A stretch of 12,882 nt of DNA from Sphingobium sp. (lineage in GTDB: Bacteria; Pseudomonadota; Alphaproteobacteria; Sphingomonadales; Sphingomonadaceae): NCBI GenBank assembly GCA_030148625.1, contig JASBTC010000150.1:1-12882 (forward strand). Reading direction: 5' to 3'. The position numbers and the translations under genes were made by a program. This document shows, one piece after another, positions 1 through 7,345 of the stretch. How positions within the stretch are numbered: position 1 is the first letter of the stretch; the number at the start of each line of letters is the position of its first letter. The notes under the pieces were generated by a model. It did no database searches. It saw only the letters and a list, made by a program, of their open reading frames with translations, and was not told the origin of the DNA.

Positions 1-905
1 TCCGCGCCCGCCCGGATGCCAGGCACTATCTGGTTTTCGGCCCCTATGATCATGGAAGCGGCAATCGCGGTACGATCGACCTGCTCGGCGATCATCGAAC
101 GCAGGTGCAGGGTTGGCCGCTCGATCCCGGTGCCCTGATCGATATGGGGGCGCTGCGCTTCGCCTGGTTCGATCATATATTCAAAGGTGGGCCCAAGCCT
201 GCGATCCTGAAGGCGCAAGTCAATTTTGAAGTGATGGGCGCGGACGAGTGGCGCCATATGCCGTCCGTCGAGGCGATGGGCAGGCCAGCGACCGCCTTTC
301 GCATGAGTCCCGGGAGCGGCGGTCGCCATATGCTTGGCACGAATATGGACGGGGCGGCACCTGTCATCCTGAAGATCGATCTTGCCGATCGCACCGATGC
401 CGATCGAGACAGCCGATCGGATGCCCCGGATGTACGGCTCCTCACCCGAGGCAATGGTCTCGTTCTCGAAACCGATGCCTATGCACAAGGGGCTGAGCTT
501 GTGGGCGCGTTTGGCGCCGATCTGTCATTTACCGTGAACAAGCGGGATTTCGACATCGGGCTGGACCTGTTCGAGCGGTCGATCGACGGAGGGCTGCGCC
601 CGCTTTCTTCGCTGACCCAGCGCATCAGCTACGCACGCGACCGACAGTCACGACACCTGCTCACCCCTGGCAGGCCCGAACGGATCTCCATAATGAGCGG
701 TCGCGTCGTCGGTCGCCATATTGCGCCGGGCAGCCGCATTGTCGTGCTGCTTTCCATTCCCAAAGGGCCGGAGCGCGAAATCAACTATGGCAGCGGCAAA
801 CCGGTCAGCAGCGAAACCATAAAAGATGCCGGCGATCCGCTCGTGATAGAGTTTGACGACAAGACGGCGCTGATGCTGCCAATCCAGGCAAGGAAGATCG
901 AATGA
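1..905 (+). CDS. CocE/NonD-family serine hydrolase, C-terminal part (5' end outside window)
   Basis: The reading frame is open from base 3 to a TGA at 903-905, so 300 residues of a longer protein are visible. A GTG at 105 is internal, because homologous sequence continues upstream of it. The motif GPYDHG (His at visible residue 17) matches the catalytic-His segment of the CocE/X-Pro dipeptidyl-peptidase family; the nucleophile Ser and the Asp would lie upstream. A segment near residues 45-85 (RFAWFDHIFKGG, then VMGADEWRHM) is the usual bridge to the C-terminal jelly-roll domain. That domain ends with VVGRHIAPGSRIVVLLS and INYGSGKPVS, typical of the family. Members hydrolyse esters or amides, for example cocaine esterase, glutaryl-7-ACA acylase and Xaa-Pro peptidases. 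The substrate here is unknown. The stop overlaps the start of the exported amidase by four bases (ATGA), so the two are probably co-translated and may act on the same compound. Family call strong; function uncertain. Confidence 0.9.
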   Translation, partial: RARPDARHYLVFGPYDHGSGNRGTIDLLGDHRTQVQGWPLDPGALIDMGALRFAWFDHIFKGGPKPAILKAQVNFEVMGADEWRHMPSVEAMGRPATAFRMSPGSGGRHMLGTNMDGAAPVILKIDLADRTDADRDSRSDAPDVRLLTRGNGLVLETDAYAQGAELVGAFGADLSFTVNKRDFDIGLDLFERSIDGGLRPLSSLTQRISYARDRQSRHLLTPGRPERISIMSGRVVGRHIAPGSRIVVLLSIPKGPEREINYGSGKPVSSETIKDAGDPLVIEFDDKTALMLPIQARKIE

Positions 906-2185
906 CCGGATTCCACAGATTTTCGTTCGTAATCCTGATGGCTTCGGCCGCGCATCCTGCATTCGCCGAAGATTGGGTGATCGCAACCGACTATTGGGGC
1001 AATAAACGCTACGAGACGATGACGCTCGATCGCGATGGCGCGCAGCTGAGTGGCAAGATCGGCCCTCTACCCGTTGCCGGAACCGCGACACGCTCGGGCA
1101 TGGAAATCACCGCCGGAGAGCGCCGCTACAAGGCCGAGGTCGACGGTGATCGCATGACCGGCAAAGTGCGCCTGCCGGACGAAAATGACGACACGAAACT
1201 GATCGAGCGGAGCTTCGCCGCGTGGCGCGTTCCCGCACGCGCAGCGGCCGGTCCCAGGGTGGTCGATTTTGTGCCGACGAGTTGGTCCAATCTATTCACC
1301 GCCGATCGTGAGCCTGTGCTCACGCTTTACCCCGGTGATACGGTTCGAACCAAGACGCTGGACTCCGGGGGGCTCGATGAGACCGGTGCGGCGCGTGCAC
1401 TCTACGGTAACCCGCAGGTGGGGCCGATCTTCATCGCAGGCGCGGAGCCGGGCGACACGTTGCGTGTGACACTCAAGCGTCTCCGCCTCAACCGGCCCTG
1501 GGCAGATAGTCGCGACCAGATCGTGTCGCGCGCATTGCCTCCTGCCCTTGCGGCGGAAGCCGCCAGCATCAACCGGATCCGTAAATGGCATCTCGACCTT
1601 GAAGCAAATACCGGGCGGCCGGAAGGTGCGACCGGAGCGCTCGCCGATCTGAAAGTCAGCTTGCGTCCCATGTTGGGTGGCCTGGCTGTCGCGCCAGGGC
1701 CAGGCGTTGCTGCCGCGTCGACGGGGGATACCGGACGGTTCGGCGGGAATATGGATTTCAACGAGATCGTGGAAGGCGCGACTGTTTATTTGCCCGTGCA
1801 GCAGCCCGGCGGATTACTCTATTTCGGAGACGGTCATGCCGTCCAGGGTGATGGGGAAACGTCACAATGGGCGCTGGAGACCTCACTGGATGTTGAACTC
1901 AAAGTCGAACTGGTGAAAGGCGGCGCGATCGATATGCCGCTCGTCGAATCTGCCACGCAGTATATGGCGGTGGGGCAAGCAGGATCACTTGATGAGGCGG
2001 TGAGAGTGGCCACCGACGGCCTTATCCAGTGGCTGGGCCGCGACCACCGACTAACTCTGTCTCAAGTGGCGCAAGTCCTGGGCACGAGTGTCAAATATTC
2101 GATCACGACACTCGCTGGCCGCAATGCCGGGATCGCTGCACGGCTGGACAAGACTGTTCTGAATATGAGAAGAACTACAAACTAG
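902..2185 (+). CDS. Exported acetamidase/formamidase-family protein with extra N-terminal domain
   Basis: The protein has 427 residues. The ATG at 902 overlaps the previous stop (ATGA), and the N-terminus is a clear Sec-type signal peptide (hydrophobic stretch 8-20, AFA before residue 23), so the product is probably periplasmic. Residues 24-110 form a small beta-rich domain (start WVIATDYWGN, end AWRVPAR). The acetamidase/formamidase domain runs from about 118 to 427. Family hallmarks are GPIFIAGAEPGDTL (174-187), GGNMDFNEI (281-289), LPVQQPGGLLYFGDGHAVQGDGE (split across 297-319) and a C-terminal helical part. The known family hydrolyses short amides such as formamide and acetamide, releasing ammonia. 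Classical members are cytoplasmic and lack the N-terminal domain, so this exported two-domain form may act on a different, possibly larger, amide. Pairing with the CocE-type hydrolase suggests a small hydrolytic operon. Family call strong; substrate unknown. Confidence 0.88.
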   Translation: MTGFHRFSFVILMASAAHPAFAEDWVIATDYWGNKRYETMTLDRDGAQLSGKIGPLPVAGTATRSGMEITAGERRYKAEVDGDRMTGKVRLPDENDDTKLIERSFAAWRVPARAAAGPRVVDFVPTSWSNLFTADREPVLTLYPGDTVRTKTLDSGGLDETGAARALYGNPQVGPIFIAGAEPGDTLRVTLKRLRLNRPWADSRDQIVSRALPPALAAEAASINRIRKWHLDLEANTGRPEGATGALADLKVSLRPMLGGLAVAPGPGVAAASTGDTGRFGGNMDFNEIVEGATVYLPVQQPGGLLYFGDGHAVQGDGETSQWALETSLDVELKVELVKGGAIDMPLVESATQYMAVGQAGSLDEAVRVATDGLIQWLGRDHRLTLSQVAQVLGTSVKYSITTLAGRNAGIAARLDKTVLNMRRTTN

Positions 2186-2533
2186 GTGATCAGTAGAAGT
2201 ACCGTCACGAATTGGCGACGCAGATCGTTCATAGTGACTTTGATTTTATCGAGATGATATTCATCACTTCGGCGGCGGGCGGCGTGGAATTCGCGGATCG
2301 AGTCCAGATCGAACAGACGTGTTCGATGCACTAGATTGTTGCGCGACAGCCGGCCCGGAGATTTCCTCTTGCCCATATCACTCGCCCGTCCGCTCCGGCG
2401 TATTGATGCTGGGCCCAAGCCGAACGGGATGCGGTAATCGAGCAACTGAACAAACCTCGCTGGGAATATGTCGTGACCCATCTTCTGGTCGGCGACATTG
2501 ATATCGGCCTCGCCTTACTTGACGCAGCGGCTG
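2186..2533. other. Gene-poor gap between convergent genes
   Basis: This 348-base stretch separates the amidase from the dioxygenase gene that converges on it. The first ~100 bases are visibly richer in A and T than the neighbouring genes. No intrinsic terminator with a clear stem and T-run was found. It holds a short inverted repeat GATGA-TAT-TCATC at 2253-2265, a possible coding remnant on the plus strand (2407 onward), and a 64-codon minus-strand ORF (2376 to 2182) with only a weak ribosome site and no family resemblance. I do not call that ORF a gene. Confidence 0.6.
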
Positions 2534-2550
2534 CTACATGGGCAATTCTG
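2407..2550 (+). pseudogene. Possible remnant of an unidentified gene
   Basis: The plus frame starting after a TGA at 2404-2406 reads like real protein: WAQAERDAVIEQLNKPRWEY, then VVTHLLVGDIDIGLALLDAA. It looks like a helix with a charged face followed by amphipathic helices. The frame is blocked upstream by TGA (2404) and TAG (2332) and runs downstream into the antisense of the dioxygenase 3' end. No convincing start or ribosome site is present (a GTG/ATG around 2470 lies inside the protein-like part). The most economical reading is the tail of a gene damaged by rearrangement. I do not recognise the family, and chance is possible in a short GC-rich frame. Confidence 0.22.
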
Positions 2551-3466
2551 TTTCGTAATTATGAACGAAATCGGCCGGCACCGCTGGCCCCCAATTCGCG
2601 AGGCTGTCCTCCATCTCGTAATTGGTCGGCGTCCAGAGTTCGTAGTCGTCGATAAAGTCCATGTCCGAATAATATTCGAACCAAGAGCCCCAGGGATCCT
2701 GGATATAGTGGAAGAAATTGGATCCGATCGTGTGGCGTCCGAAACCCCAGTCGCCGCGGCCGGACTTCTCCGCGAGCGCTCGGCCGGCGCGACCGACGGC
2801 GTCGGGATCGGCGACTTGGAAGCTTGCGTGGTGGAAGCCGATGTCCGGTGACTTGGCGAGGGCAATGACGTGATGATCGCTGCTTCTGGTCGCGCAGCAA
2901 AAGGCGATGATATCCTGCGCCCGGTCGGCGAGGCCCATGCCGAGCGCGTCGACGAGAAAGGTGACGCTGCGCGGTACGTCCGGGCTGAAGAGCAGAACAT
3001 GGCCGAGGCGGAGCGGGGCGGCGGGGCCGTAGCTTGCGGTTGGCAGCGCGGCGGAGCGCCCGATCCGGACGAGGTCTCCGGGGCCGTTGACGGCGAAACG
3101 CACGCCCGCTTCCAGAGGCGGATCTTCGGGATGCTCGACCAGATTGATCAGCATCCCATGCGGATCGCGTATCCAGATACCTTCATCGGCAAAGGACGAT
3201 GGCGCCTCGACCAGCGTGCCGCCATGCGCTTCGACCCTGGCCGCCACCGCGTCGAGCTCGTCGGCGCGCAGGCGGACATGATGAAGGCGCTTGGTCTTGC
3301 CGGGACGTGCCAGCAGCGTCAGGCAGTCGCGCTCCTGGCCTGGGCAACGGAAGCGCGCGAACCCGGATTCGATCCTGCCGTGAAGCCCCGCATCGGAATA
3401 GAATTTCAAGCCTTCGTCGAGGCTGGGGACCTCGAGCGCTATCGAAAGAAGTCCAAGCACTGCCAT
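2534..3466 (-). CDS. Type I extradiol ring-cleavage dioxygenase (VOC family)
   Basis: The protein has 310 residues, the usual length for two-domain extradiol dioxygenases of the BphC/HsaC type. I start it at the ATG at 3466 because AGGGGA lies six bases upstream, 31 bases after the preceding gene; the open frame extends further but reads as low-complexity. Four beta-alpha-beta modules are visible, near 5-55, 60-112, 153-205 and 210-266. The C-terminal domain keeps the 2-His-1-Glu iron site: His156 (LGHVLLF), His213 (FHHASFQV) and Glu264 (WFEYYSD). It also has His199 (DHHVIAL), His245 (GRHTIG) and Tyr254 (FHYIQD) at the spacings of BphC His195, His241 and Tyr250. Such enzymes open a catechol ring next to the diol using Fe(II) and O2, in the cytoplasm. 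It is last in an operon with a flavin hydroxylase and two hydrolases, which fits a meta-cleavage route. The exact catechol is not predictable. Confidence 0.9.
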   Translation of the reverse strand: MAVLGLLSIALEVPSLDEGLKFYSDAGLHGRIESGFARFRCPGQERDCLTLLARPGKTKRLHHVRLRADELDAVAARVEAHGGTLVEAPSSFADEGIWIRDPHGMLINLVEHPEDPPLEAGVRFAVNGPGDLVRIGRSAALPTASYGPAAPLRLGHVLLFSPDVPRSVTFLVDALGMGLADRAQDIIAFCCATRSSDHHVIALAKSPDIGFHHASFQVADPDAVGRAGRALAEKSGRGDWGFGRHTIGSNFFHYIQDPWGSWFEYYSDMDFIDDYELWTPTNYEMEDSLANWGPAVPADFVHNYETELPM

Positions 3467-3497
3467 GTCGCTTCCCCTAACTGTCCCTCTTCGGACC

Positions 3498-4352
3498 TCA
3501 GCCGGCGATCCGGTTCTCGATCGCGCCGATCCCGTCGATCTCGCACCGCACGACATCGCCGGGCTTGAGAAAGACTTGCGGCTGCATGCCCACGCCGACG
3601 CCTTCCGGCGTGCCCGTGGCGATCAGATCTCCGGGCTCAAGCGTGAAGGCCGATGAGAGATATTCGATCTGCCGGGCGACAGGATGGATCATGAGCCCGG
3701 TGTTCGACGATTGGCGTTCGTCGCCGTTCACGAGGCAGCGAAGGACGAGATCCTGCGGGTCGGCGACTTCGTCTGCGGTGACGATCCACGGCCCGATCGG
3801 ACCGTGCGTGTCGAAGGATTTGCCCATCGTGAAGGTCGGCGAATGTCGCTGCCAGTCACGGGCCGAGACGTCGTTGACCACCAGATAACCGAAAATATGG
3901 TCGTGCGCGCTGTCCGCCTTCACGGCCTTGGCCGGCTTACCGATGACCACGCCCAGTTCGACTTCGTAATCGACTTCCTCGCTCACGCCCGGCTCGATAT
4001 CGTCGAACGGACCGGAAATGCAGCTTGTCTGCTTGTTGAACCAGAATTGCCGCGTCGGTGCCGCGACCCCGATGCGCTCGGCCTCTTCGAGGTGTTTCTG
4101 ATAGTTCATTCCGATGCCGAGAAACTTCCCCGGCCGTTCGATCGGAGCGAGCAGCCGCACCTCTGCGACGGAATGGGCGGGCGCCTCATCGGCTGAAATG
4201 CGAGCGATTCGGGCGAGCATCACCGCCCCACCCCGAATGATGTCCAACATCGAGTCCGCGCCAAGCCCGGCGCGCTGCAGGTCCACGATCGCGTCATCCC
4301 TGACGATGCCGAGCCGGGGCCCGTTCCCCGCGTCGAAACGTACGAGTTTCAT
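3498..4352 (-). CDS. Fumarylacetoacetate hydrolase (FAH) family protein
   Basis: The protein has 284 residues. The ATG at 4352 is chosen because MKLVRFDAGNGPRLGIV is the standard N-terminus of the family and AAAGGA lies about eight bases upstream; an in-frame ATG at 4433 would add 27 atypical residues and run into the previous gene. The N-terminal cap is about 1-70 and the catalytic fold 75-284. Metal ligands expected in the family are Glu130 and Glu132 (DYEVELGVVIG) and Asp161 (VVNDVSARDWQ); GKSFDTHGPIGPW (177-189) and TGTPEGVG (246-253) complete the signature. Relatives hydrolyse or decarboxylate 2-oxo acids at the end of aromatic pathways (fumarylpyruvate hydrolase, acylpyruvase, 4-oxalocrotonate decarboxylase, homoprotocatechuate-pathway isomerase/decarboxylase). 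In this operon it most likely handles the ring-cleavage product or the 2-oxo-dienoate formed from it. Family call strong; reaction uncertain. Confidence 0.9.
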   Translation of the reverse strand: MKLVRFDAGNGPRLGIVRDDAIVDLQRAGLGADSMLDIIRGGAVMLARIARISADEAPAHSVAEVRLLAPIERPGKFLGIGMNYQKHLEEAERIGVAAPTRQFWFNKQTSCISGPFDDIEPGVSEEVDYEVELGVVIGKPAKAVKADSAHDHIFGYLVVNDVSARDWQRHSPTFTMGKSFDTHGPIGPWIVTADEVADPQDLVLRCLVNGDERQSSNTGLMIHPVARQIEYLSSAFTLEPGDLIATGTPEGVGVGMQPQVFLKPGDVVRCEIDGIGAIENRIAG

Positions 4353-4399
4353 CTTCCAGTCCTTTCTCGATGCGAACGCGCGCGGCGCGGGCTCAAATT

Positions 4400-5545
4400 T
4401 CACGTTGACGATGTGAGCCGGGTCACGAACCAATCCGCGACGATCGCGTCCCTTTCCTCGGCGTGATTGTACATGCAGTGATCGCCGTCTTCCCAGACGA
4501 GCAGTTGCTTGTCGGCACTGGATGCGAGGTCATGAACGAGGCGCGCATTGTCGAGCCGAAAGACCTGGTCCGGCGTGCTGTGAAGCTGAAGGAGCGGGCA
4601 GTCGATCGCTGATGCATCGGCTCGCAGATCCAGATGTTTCATCACGTTCATGACAGCGTTGCGGTCCGTCGTGCCGAGCAGCGCTTCCACCTTCTCAAAA
4701 AAGCGAGGGAATCTTTCAGGCAATTCAAGGGGGCGAATGGTTCCCCCGTTCACGCACAGCGCATCGAACCGTCCCGGATGGACGGCCGCCGTTTTCGCAG
4801 CCAGGAATCCTCCCAGGCTGTTTCCCCAGATGCCCAGCCGGGGGCCGACGGCACATCGGGTTCGGAGATATTCCGCCACGATGGCGAAGGCGTCCGGAAA
4901 GGACGTGTCGAGATACAGGCGGTGGAAAAGACGTGTCTCGCCTTGGCCTGGGCCATCCACAAGGAAGGCGGCAAGGCCGCGATCGACCAGCGCTTTGGCC
5001 CCCGGATAATATTCTTCGCGCCAGCCATCGAAACCGCCCATGACGATGACGACAGGAACCTGCCGGTCGCCCGGCGGGCGCATGAGCCAGCCGCACAGCG
5101 ACGCTCCACGCCAGGCGATCTCATGCTTTTCCATCGTCGGTTCGTCCAGGCGCCCGGCTGAGGCGAAGCTCTCCATCATGCGGGTGAACAGGTGGCGCTT
5201 GCGGTCGGTGTCGGCCGGGATGGCACTCTGGGCCGCACGAAAACATGCCGAGCCGAAGCGATACCAACGGCGTTCCGAGACCGGGGTATCCGCCGCTTTC
5301 GCCAGCCGGATGTTGCGCTCACCCAGCCACTCGCCGCATATGTCCCAACTTACGCCTGCGTCGGACGCCTGGTGCAAGACCGTGGCGTCATTGAAACTCA
5401 TGCCGCTGCCGATAAGCCGCTGCGTCGGCATCGCCCGGCGCAGGCTGTCCTGTTCGGCGATGAAGCCCGCCTTGTCTTCACCTCGCCATTGCTGCGGTGG
5501 GGGCGGCGGGAACGGATCGCCGGGGATGGAGGCGGGAAAGCTCAT
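4400..5545 (-). CDS. Alpha/beta hydrolase, 2,6-dihydropseudooxynicotine hydrolase/FrsA-like
   Basis: The protein has 381 residues. The ATG at 5545 overlaps the stop of the flavin hydroxylase by four bases (ATGA), which decides the start over an in-frame codon at 5629 lying inside that gene. The N-terminal ~140 residues are a helical cap-like region preceded by a proline run (FPPPPPQQ, 12-19). The alpha/beta hydrolase core follows: MGGFDGWREEYY (169-180), nucleophile elbow GNSLGG with Ser243, Asp326 (STPDQVF) and His356 (DGDHCMY). The Ser-to-Asp and Asp-to-His distances (83 and 30 residues) are close to those I recall for the nicotine-pathway C-C hydrolase (Ser217, Asp300, His329). That relative cleaves a carbon-carbon bond next to a ketone, so a C-C bond cut of a meta-cleavage product or acyl-phenol is plausible here. 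An ester or amide hydrolase remains possible. The gap to the FAH-family gene is 47 bases. Confidence 0.85.
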   Translation of the reverse strand: MSFPASIPGDPFPPPPPQQWRGEDKAGFIAEQDSLRRAMPTQRLIGSGMSFNDATVLHQASDAGVSWDICGEWLGERNIRLAKAADTPVSERRWYRFGSACFRAAQSAIPADTDRKRHLFTRMMESFASAGRLDEPTMEKHEIAWRGASLCGWLMRPPGDRQVPVVIVMGGFDGWREEYYPGAKALVDRGLAAFLVDGPGQGETRLFHRLYLDTSFPDAFAIVAEYLRTRCAVGPRLGIWGNSLGGFLAAKTAAVHPGRFDALCVNGGTIRPLELPERFPRFFEKVEALLGTTDRNAVMNVMKHLDLRADASAIDCPLLQLHSTPDQVFRLDNARLVHDLASSADKQLLVWEDGDHCMYNHAEERDAIVADWFVTRLTSST

Positions 5546-7131
5546 GATCGTGGTGACGCCATGGCTGGCTGCCGGAGGTTCAGGCCGATCTTCTCGCCCA
5601 GCTCCCGGACAAGATCGTTCACCCGCCATTCGGCGGTGACGGCGCCGAAAATGTAGAAATCGGGACGGACGAGAATGGCCTCGACACCGGCGTCGGACAG
5701 GAATGTGCCATAGGCGCCGTCGATATCGCGTGCGCCAGCCGGATCATCCAGGTCGAGAATCCGGCAACCGAGCGCATCGAGCGTCTCGATGGCCTGCCCG
5801 TCGAGCCCTGCGATCGCCACCGAACGACCGATCAGCTGCCAGCCGGCACCGACGACATCGTCGGCGAGGCCGGTCCGTCCGCCATGTTCGATATGCGCCT
5901 GCGGGCCAAGCCGTCCGGCAAGATCCGGCGACCGGCTGCTCAGGATGCCCTGGAAGATCCACGGAAATGGCGGTGGCGGCGGAAGGTTGCCAGACAGAAG
6001 CGCGGCATCGCGCGCCTTCGCCTCGTCGGGATCGATCGTACAGGATATCTTGCCGAGTGCGACCGCCTGCTCGATGATGTTTCCGACATGCGGCTTGCGT
6101 TCGGGCATGTAGCTGTCGAGAAGCCCTTCGTCGGCGAGGCCGCGCAGGACAAGATCGAGTTTCCAGGAAAGATTCGCGGCGTCCCGAATGCCGGAGCACA
6201 TGCCCTGCCCAAGAAAGGGCGGCATCAGATGGGCCGCATCGCCGATGATCATGATACGTCCGGCGCGCCAATTGTCGGCATTCGCCGAACGGAAGGTATA
6301 GACGGTCGATCGGATCAACTCGACATCGTCGGGCTTCACCCATCGGGCGACGAGCGGCCAGATATTGTCGGGCTTGGCCAGTGCGACGGGATCTTCGCCG
6401 GGAAGGACCATGAATTCGAACCGGCGGTGCGTCTTCCCTAGCTGGAACAGGCACAGGGGACGTGCCGGATCGCAGATTTGCCCATTGTCGAACTCGAACG
6501 ACAATGGCGCCTTCTGCCGGAAATCGGCGACCAGCCATTGTTCGCGAAATCCGAGATCTTCGAGAGACATGCCGCCGCGTTCGCGAGCGAAGCTGTTCGC
6601 ACCGTCGGCGCCGATAACATAACGGCCCCGCACGGTACGGCGTTCGCCGCTGTAGACATAGCTGCCGGCCGCATCGAGATGGCCCTCGGCAAATGTGACC
6701 GCGACATGGTCCGTCCGTATTTCAAGGTCGACGGCTTCCCAGCCGTGGTTGATCTCGACCGACGCATTGCGACGGACGGCGGTGTCGAGCGCATTTTCGA
6801 CATGGGGCTGATACATCAGATAGTCGGAAGCCCATCCCGAGACGCCTTCCTTGCTCCAGTCGATGTCGAGCAAGGTTTCACCATGCTGGTTGCGCCAGCC
6901 ATAGGTTGCGCAGCGGAACGCATCGTCGAGTATGGCCCGGGCCGCTCCGATGGACTGGAATATCCTGACGATCTCGTGATCGATATGGCCTGCGCGCGGC
7001 AGGGCGTAGAGCCCGGTATGGCGCTCGAACACGGCTATGTCGTGGCCCTGTTGGCCGAGCAGGGCGGCATTCGTCTGGCCGACCGGTCCGTAACCGATCT
7101 GGACGACATCATAGATACGCTCGGTGTTCAT
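5542..7131 (-). CDS. FAD-dependent aromatic hydroxylase, MhpA-like (class A flavin monooxygenase)
   Basis: The protein has 529 residues, close to 3-(3-hydroxyphenyl)propionate hydroxylases. I start at the ATG at 7131 because MNTERIYDVVQIGYGPVGQ places the FAD motif at the usual distance from the N-terminus. The nearest purine-rich site (AGAGGA) is about 12 bases away, so ATG 7167 is a weaker alternative. Seen motifs: GYGPVG (13-18, FAD binding), the DG motif in YVIGADGANS (171-180), and the GD motif in IMIIGDAAHLMPPFLGQG (293-310), followed by an aromatic-hydroxylase helix. The last ~110 residues form the thioredoxin-like C-terminal domain (AILVRPDFYIFGAV, 485-498) of phenol-hydroxylase-type enzymes. 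It should use NAD(P)H and O2 to add a hydroxyl group to a phenolic ring, giving a catechol for the dioxygenase encoded at the end of the operon. First gene of the minus-strand operon, divergent from the receptor gene. The precise phenol is unknown. Confidence 0.92.
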   Translation of the reverse strand: MNTERIYDVVQIGYGPVGQTNAALLGQQGHDIAVFERHTGLYALPRAGHIDHEIVRIFQSIGAARAILDDAFRCATYGWRNQHGETLLDIDWSKEGVSGWASDYLMYQPHVENALDTAVRRNASVEINHGWEAVDLEIRTDHVAVTFAEGHLDAAGSYVYSGERRTVRGRYVIGADGANSFARERGGMSLEDLGFREQWLVADFRQKAPLSFEFDNGQICDPARPLCLFQLGKTHRRFEFMVLPGEDPVALAKPDNIWPLVARWVKPDDVELIRSTVYTFRSANADNWRAGRIMIIGDAAHLMPPFLGQGMCSGIRDAANLSWKLDLVLRGLADEGLLDSYMPERKPHVGNIIEQAVALGKISCTIDPDEAKARDAALLSGNLPPPPPFPWIFQGILSSRSPDLAGRLGPQAHIEHGGRTGLADDVVGAGWQLIGRSVAIAGLDGQAIETLDALGCRILDLDDPAGARDIDGAYGTFLSDAGVEAILVRPDFYIFGAVTAEWRVNDLVRELGEKIGLNLRQPAMASPRS

Positions 7132-7251
7132 CGTCGCAATCGCATCCTCTTCTTGGCGCCGCGGCATCGCCGATCGCCGTGACCGCCCTTCCGTCGCCTG
7201 CGCCGCATCGCATCCCGGATATCGGTGCCGATTGGCTGCCCAGTTGTTGAC

Positions 7252-7273
7252 GATATGATCGGATACGATTATC
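7252..7273. promoter_or_regulatory. Imperfect inverted repeat, candidate operator
   Basis: GATA-TG-ATCG, then GATA, then CGAT-TATC: the arms match except for a two-base insertion in the left arm. It covers the candidate TATGAT -10 box of the receptor gene and the minus-strand GATAAT box, the position at which a repressor would block both operons. A TetR-family protein is encoded nearby (11892-12626). Binding is inference only. Confidence 0.3.
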
Positions 7274-7283
7274 AAGTCAATAA

Positions 7284-7297
7284 TGATGATCTCATCA
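7284..7297. promoter_or_regulatory. Perfect 6+2+6 inverted repeat, candidate operator
   Basis: TGATGA-TC-TCATCA is a perfect inverted repeat just downstream of the candidate receptor promoter and upstream of the candidate minus-strand promoter. Its half-site also occurs as GATGA-TAT-TCATC at 2253-2265 beyond the end of the minus operon. Short repeats of this size arise by chance fairly often, so this is tentative. Confidence 0.3.
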
Positions 7298-7345
7298 GTT
7301 TTGTGCGGCCCGGAAAATGTCGCAGTTTTGGAGGGGGGTAGCGTT

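Larger units (their letters stand above)
7132..7345. promoter_or_regulatory. Divergent control region between catabolic operon and receptor operon
   Basis: This 214-base space holds the starts of both operons. The middle (about 7240-7300) is clearly AT-richer than the flanks. For the receptor, TTGGCT (7232-7237), 16 bases and TATGAT (7254-7259) make a plausible sigma-70 promoter; TTGACG (7247-7252) with a weak TATCAA 17 bases on is an alternative. For the minus operon, GATAAT read on the minus strand (7273-7268) resembles a -10 box without a good -35, or TTGACT (7280-7275) could be a -35 with a poor -10. Two inverted repeats lie among these elements (listed separately). The receptor has a strong ribosome site, GGAGGGGGG at 7330-7338. 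Promoter boxes are inferred by eye. Confidence 0.55.

Noticed and set aside
2182..2376. Small minus-strand ORF of 64 codons in the gap after the dioxygenase gene
   Set aside because: Weak ribosome site, 157 bases from the operon, no family resemblance; kept only as a note in the gap entry.
2551..2570. Inverted repeat TTTCGT-N8-ACGAAA that might be a terminator
   Set aside because: It lies within the last codons of the dioxygenase, has a short AT-rich stem, and has no following T-run in either direction.
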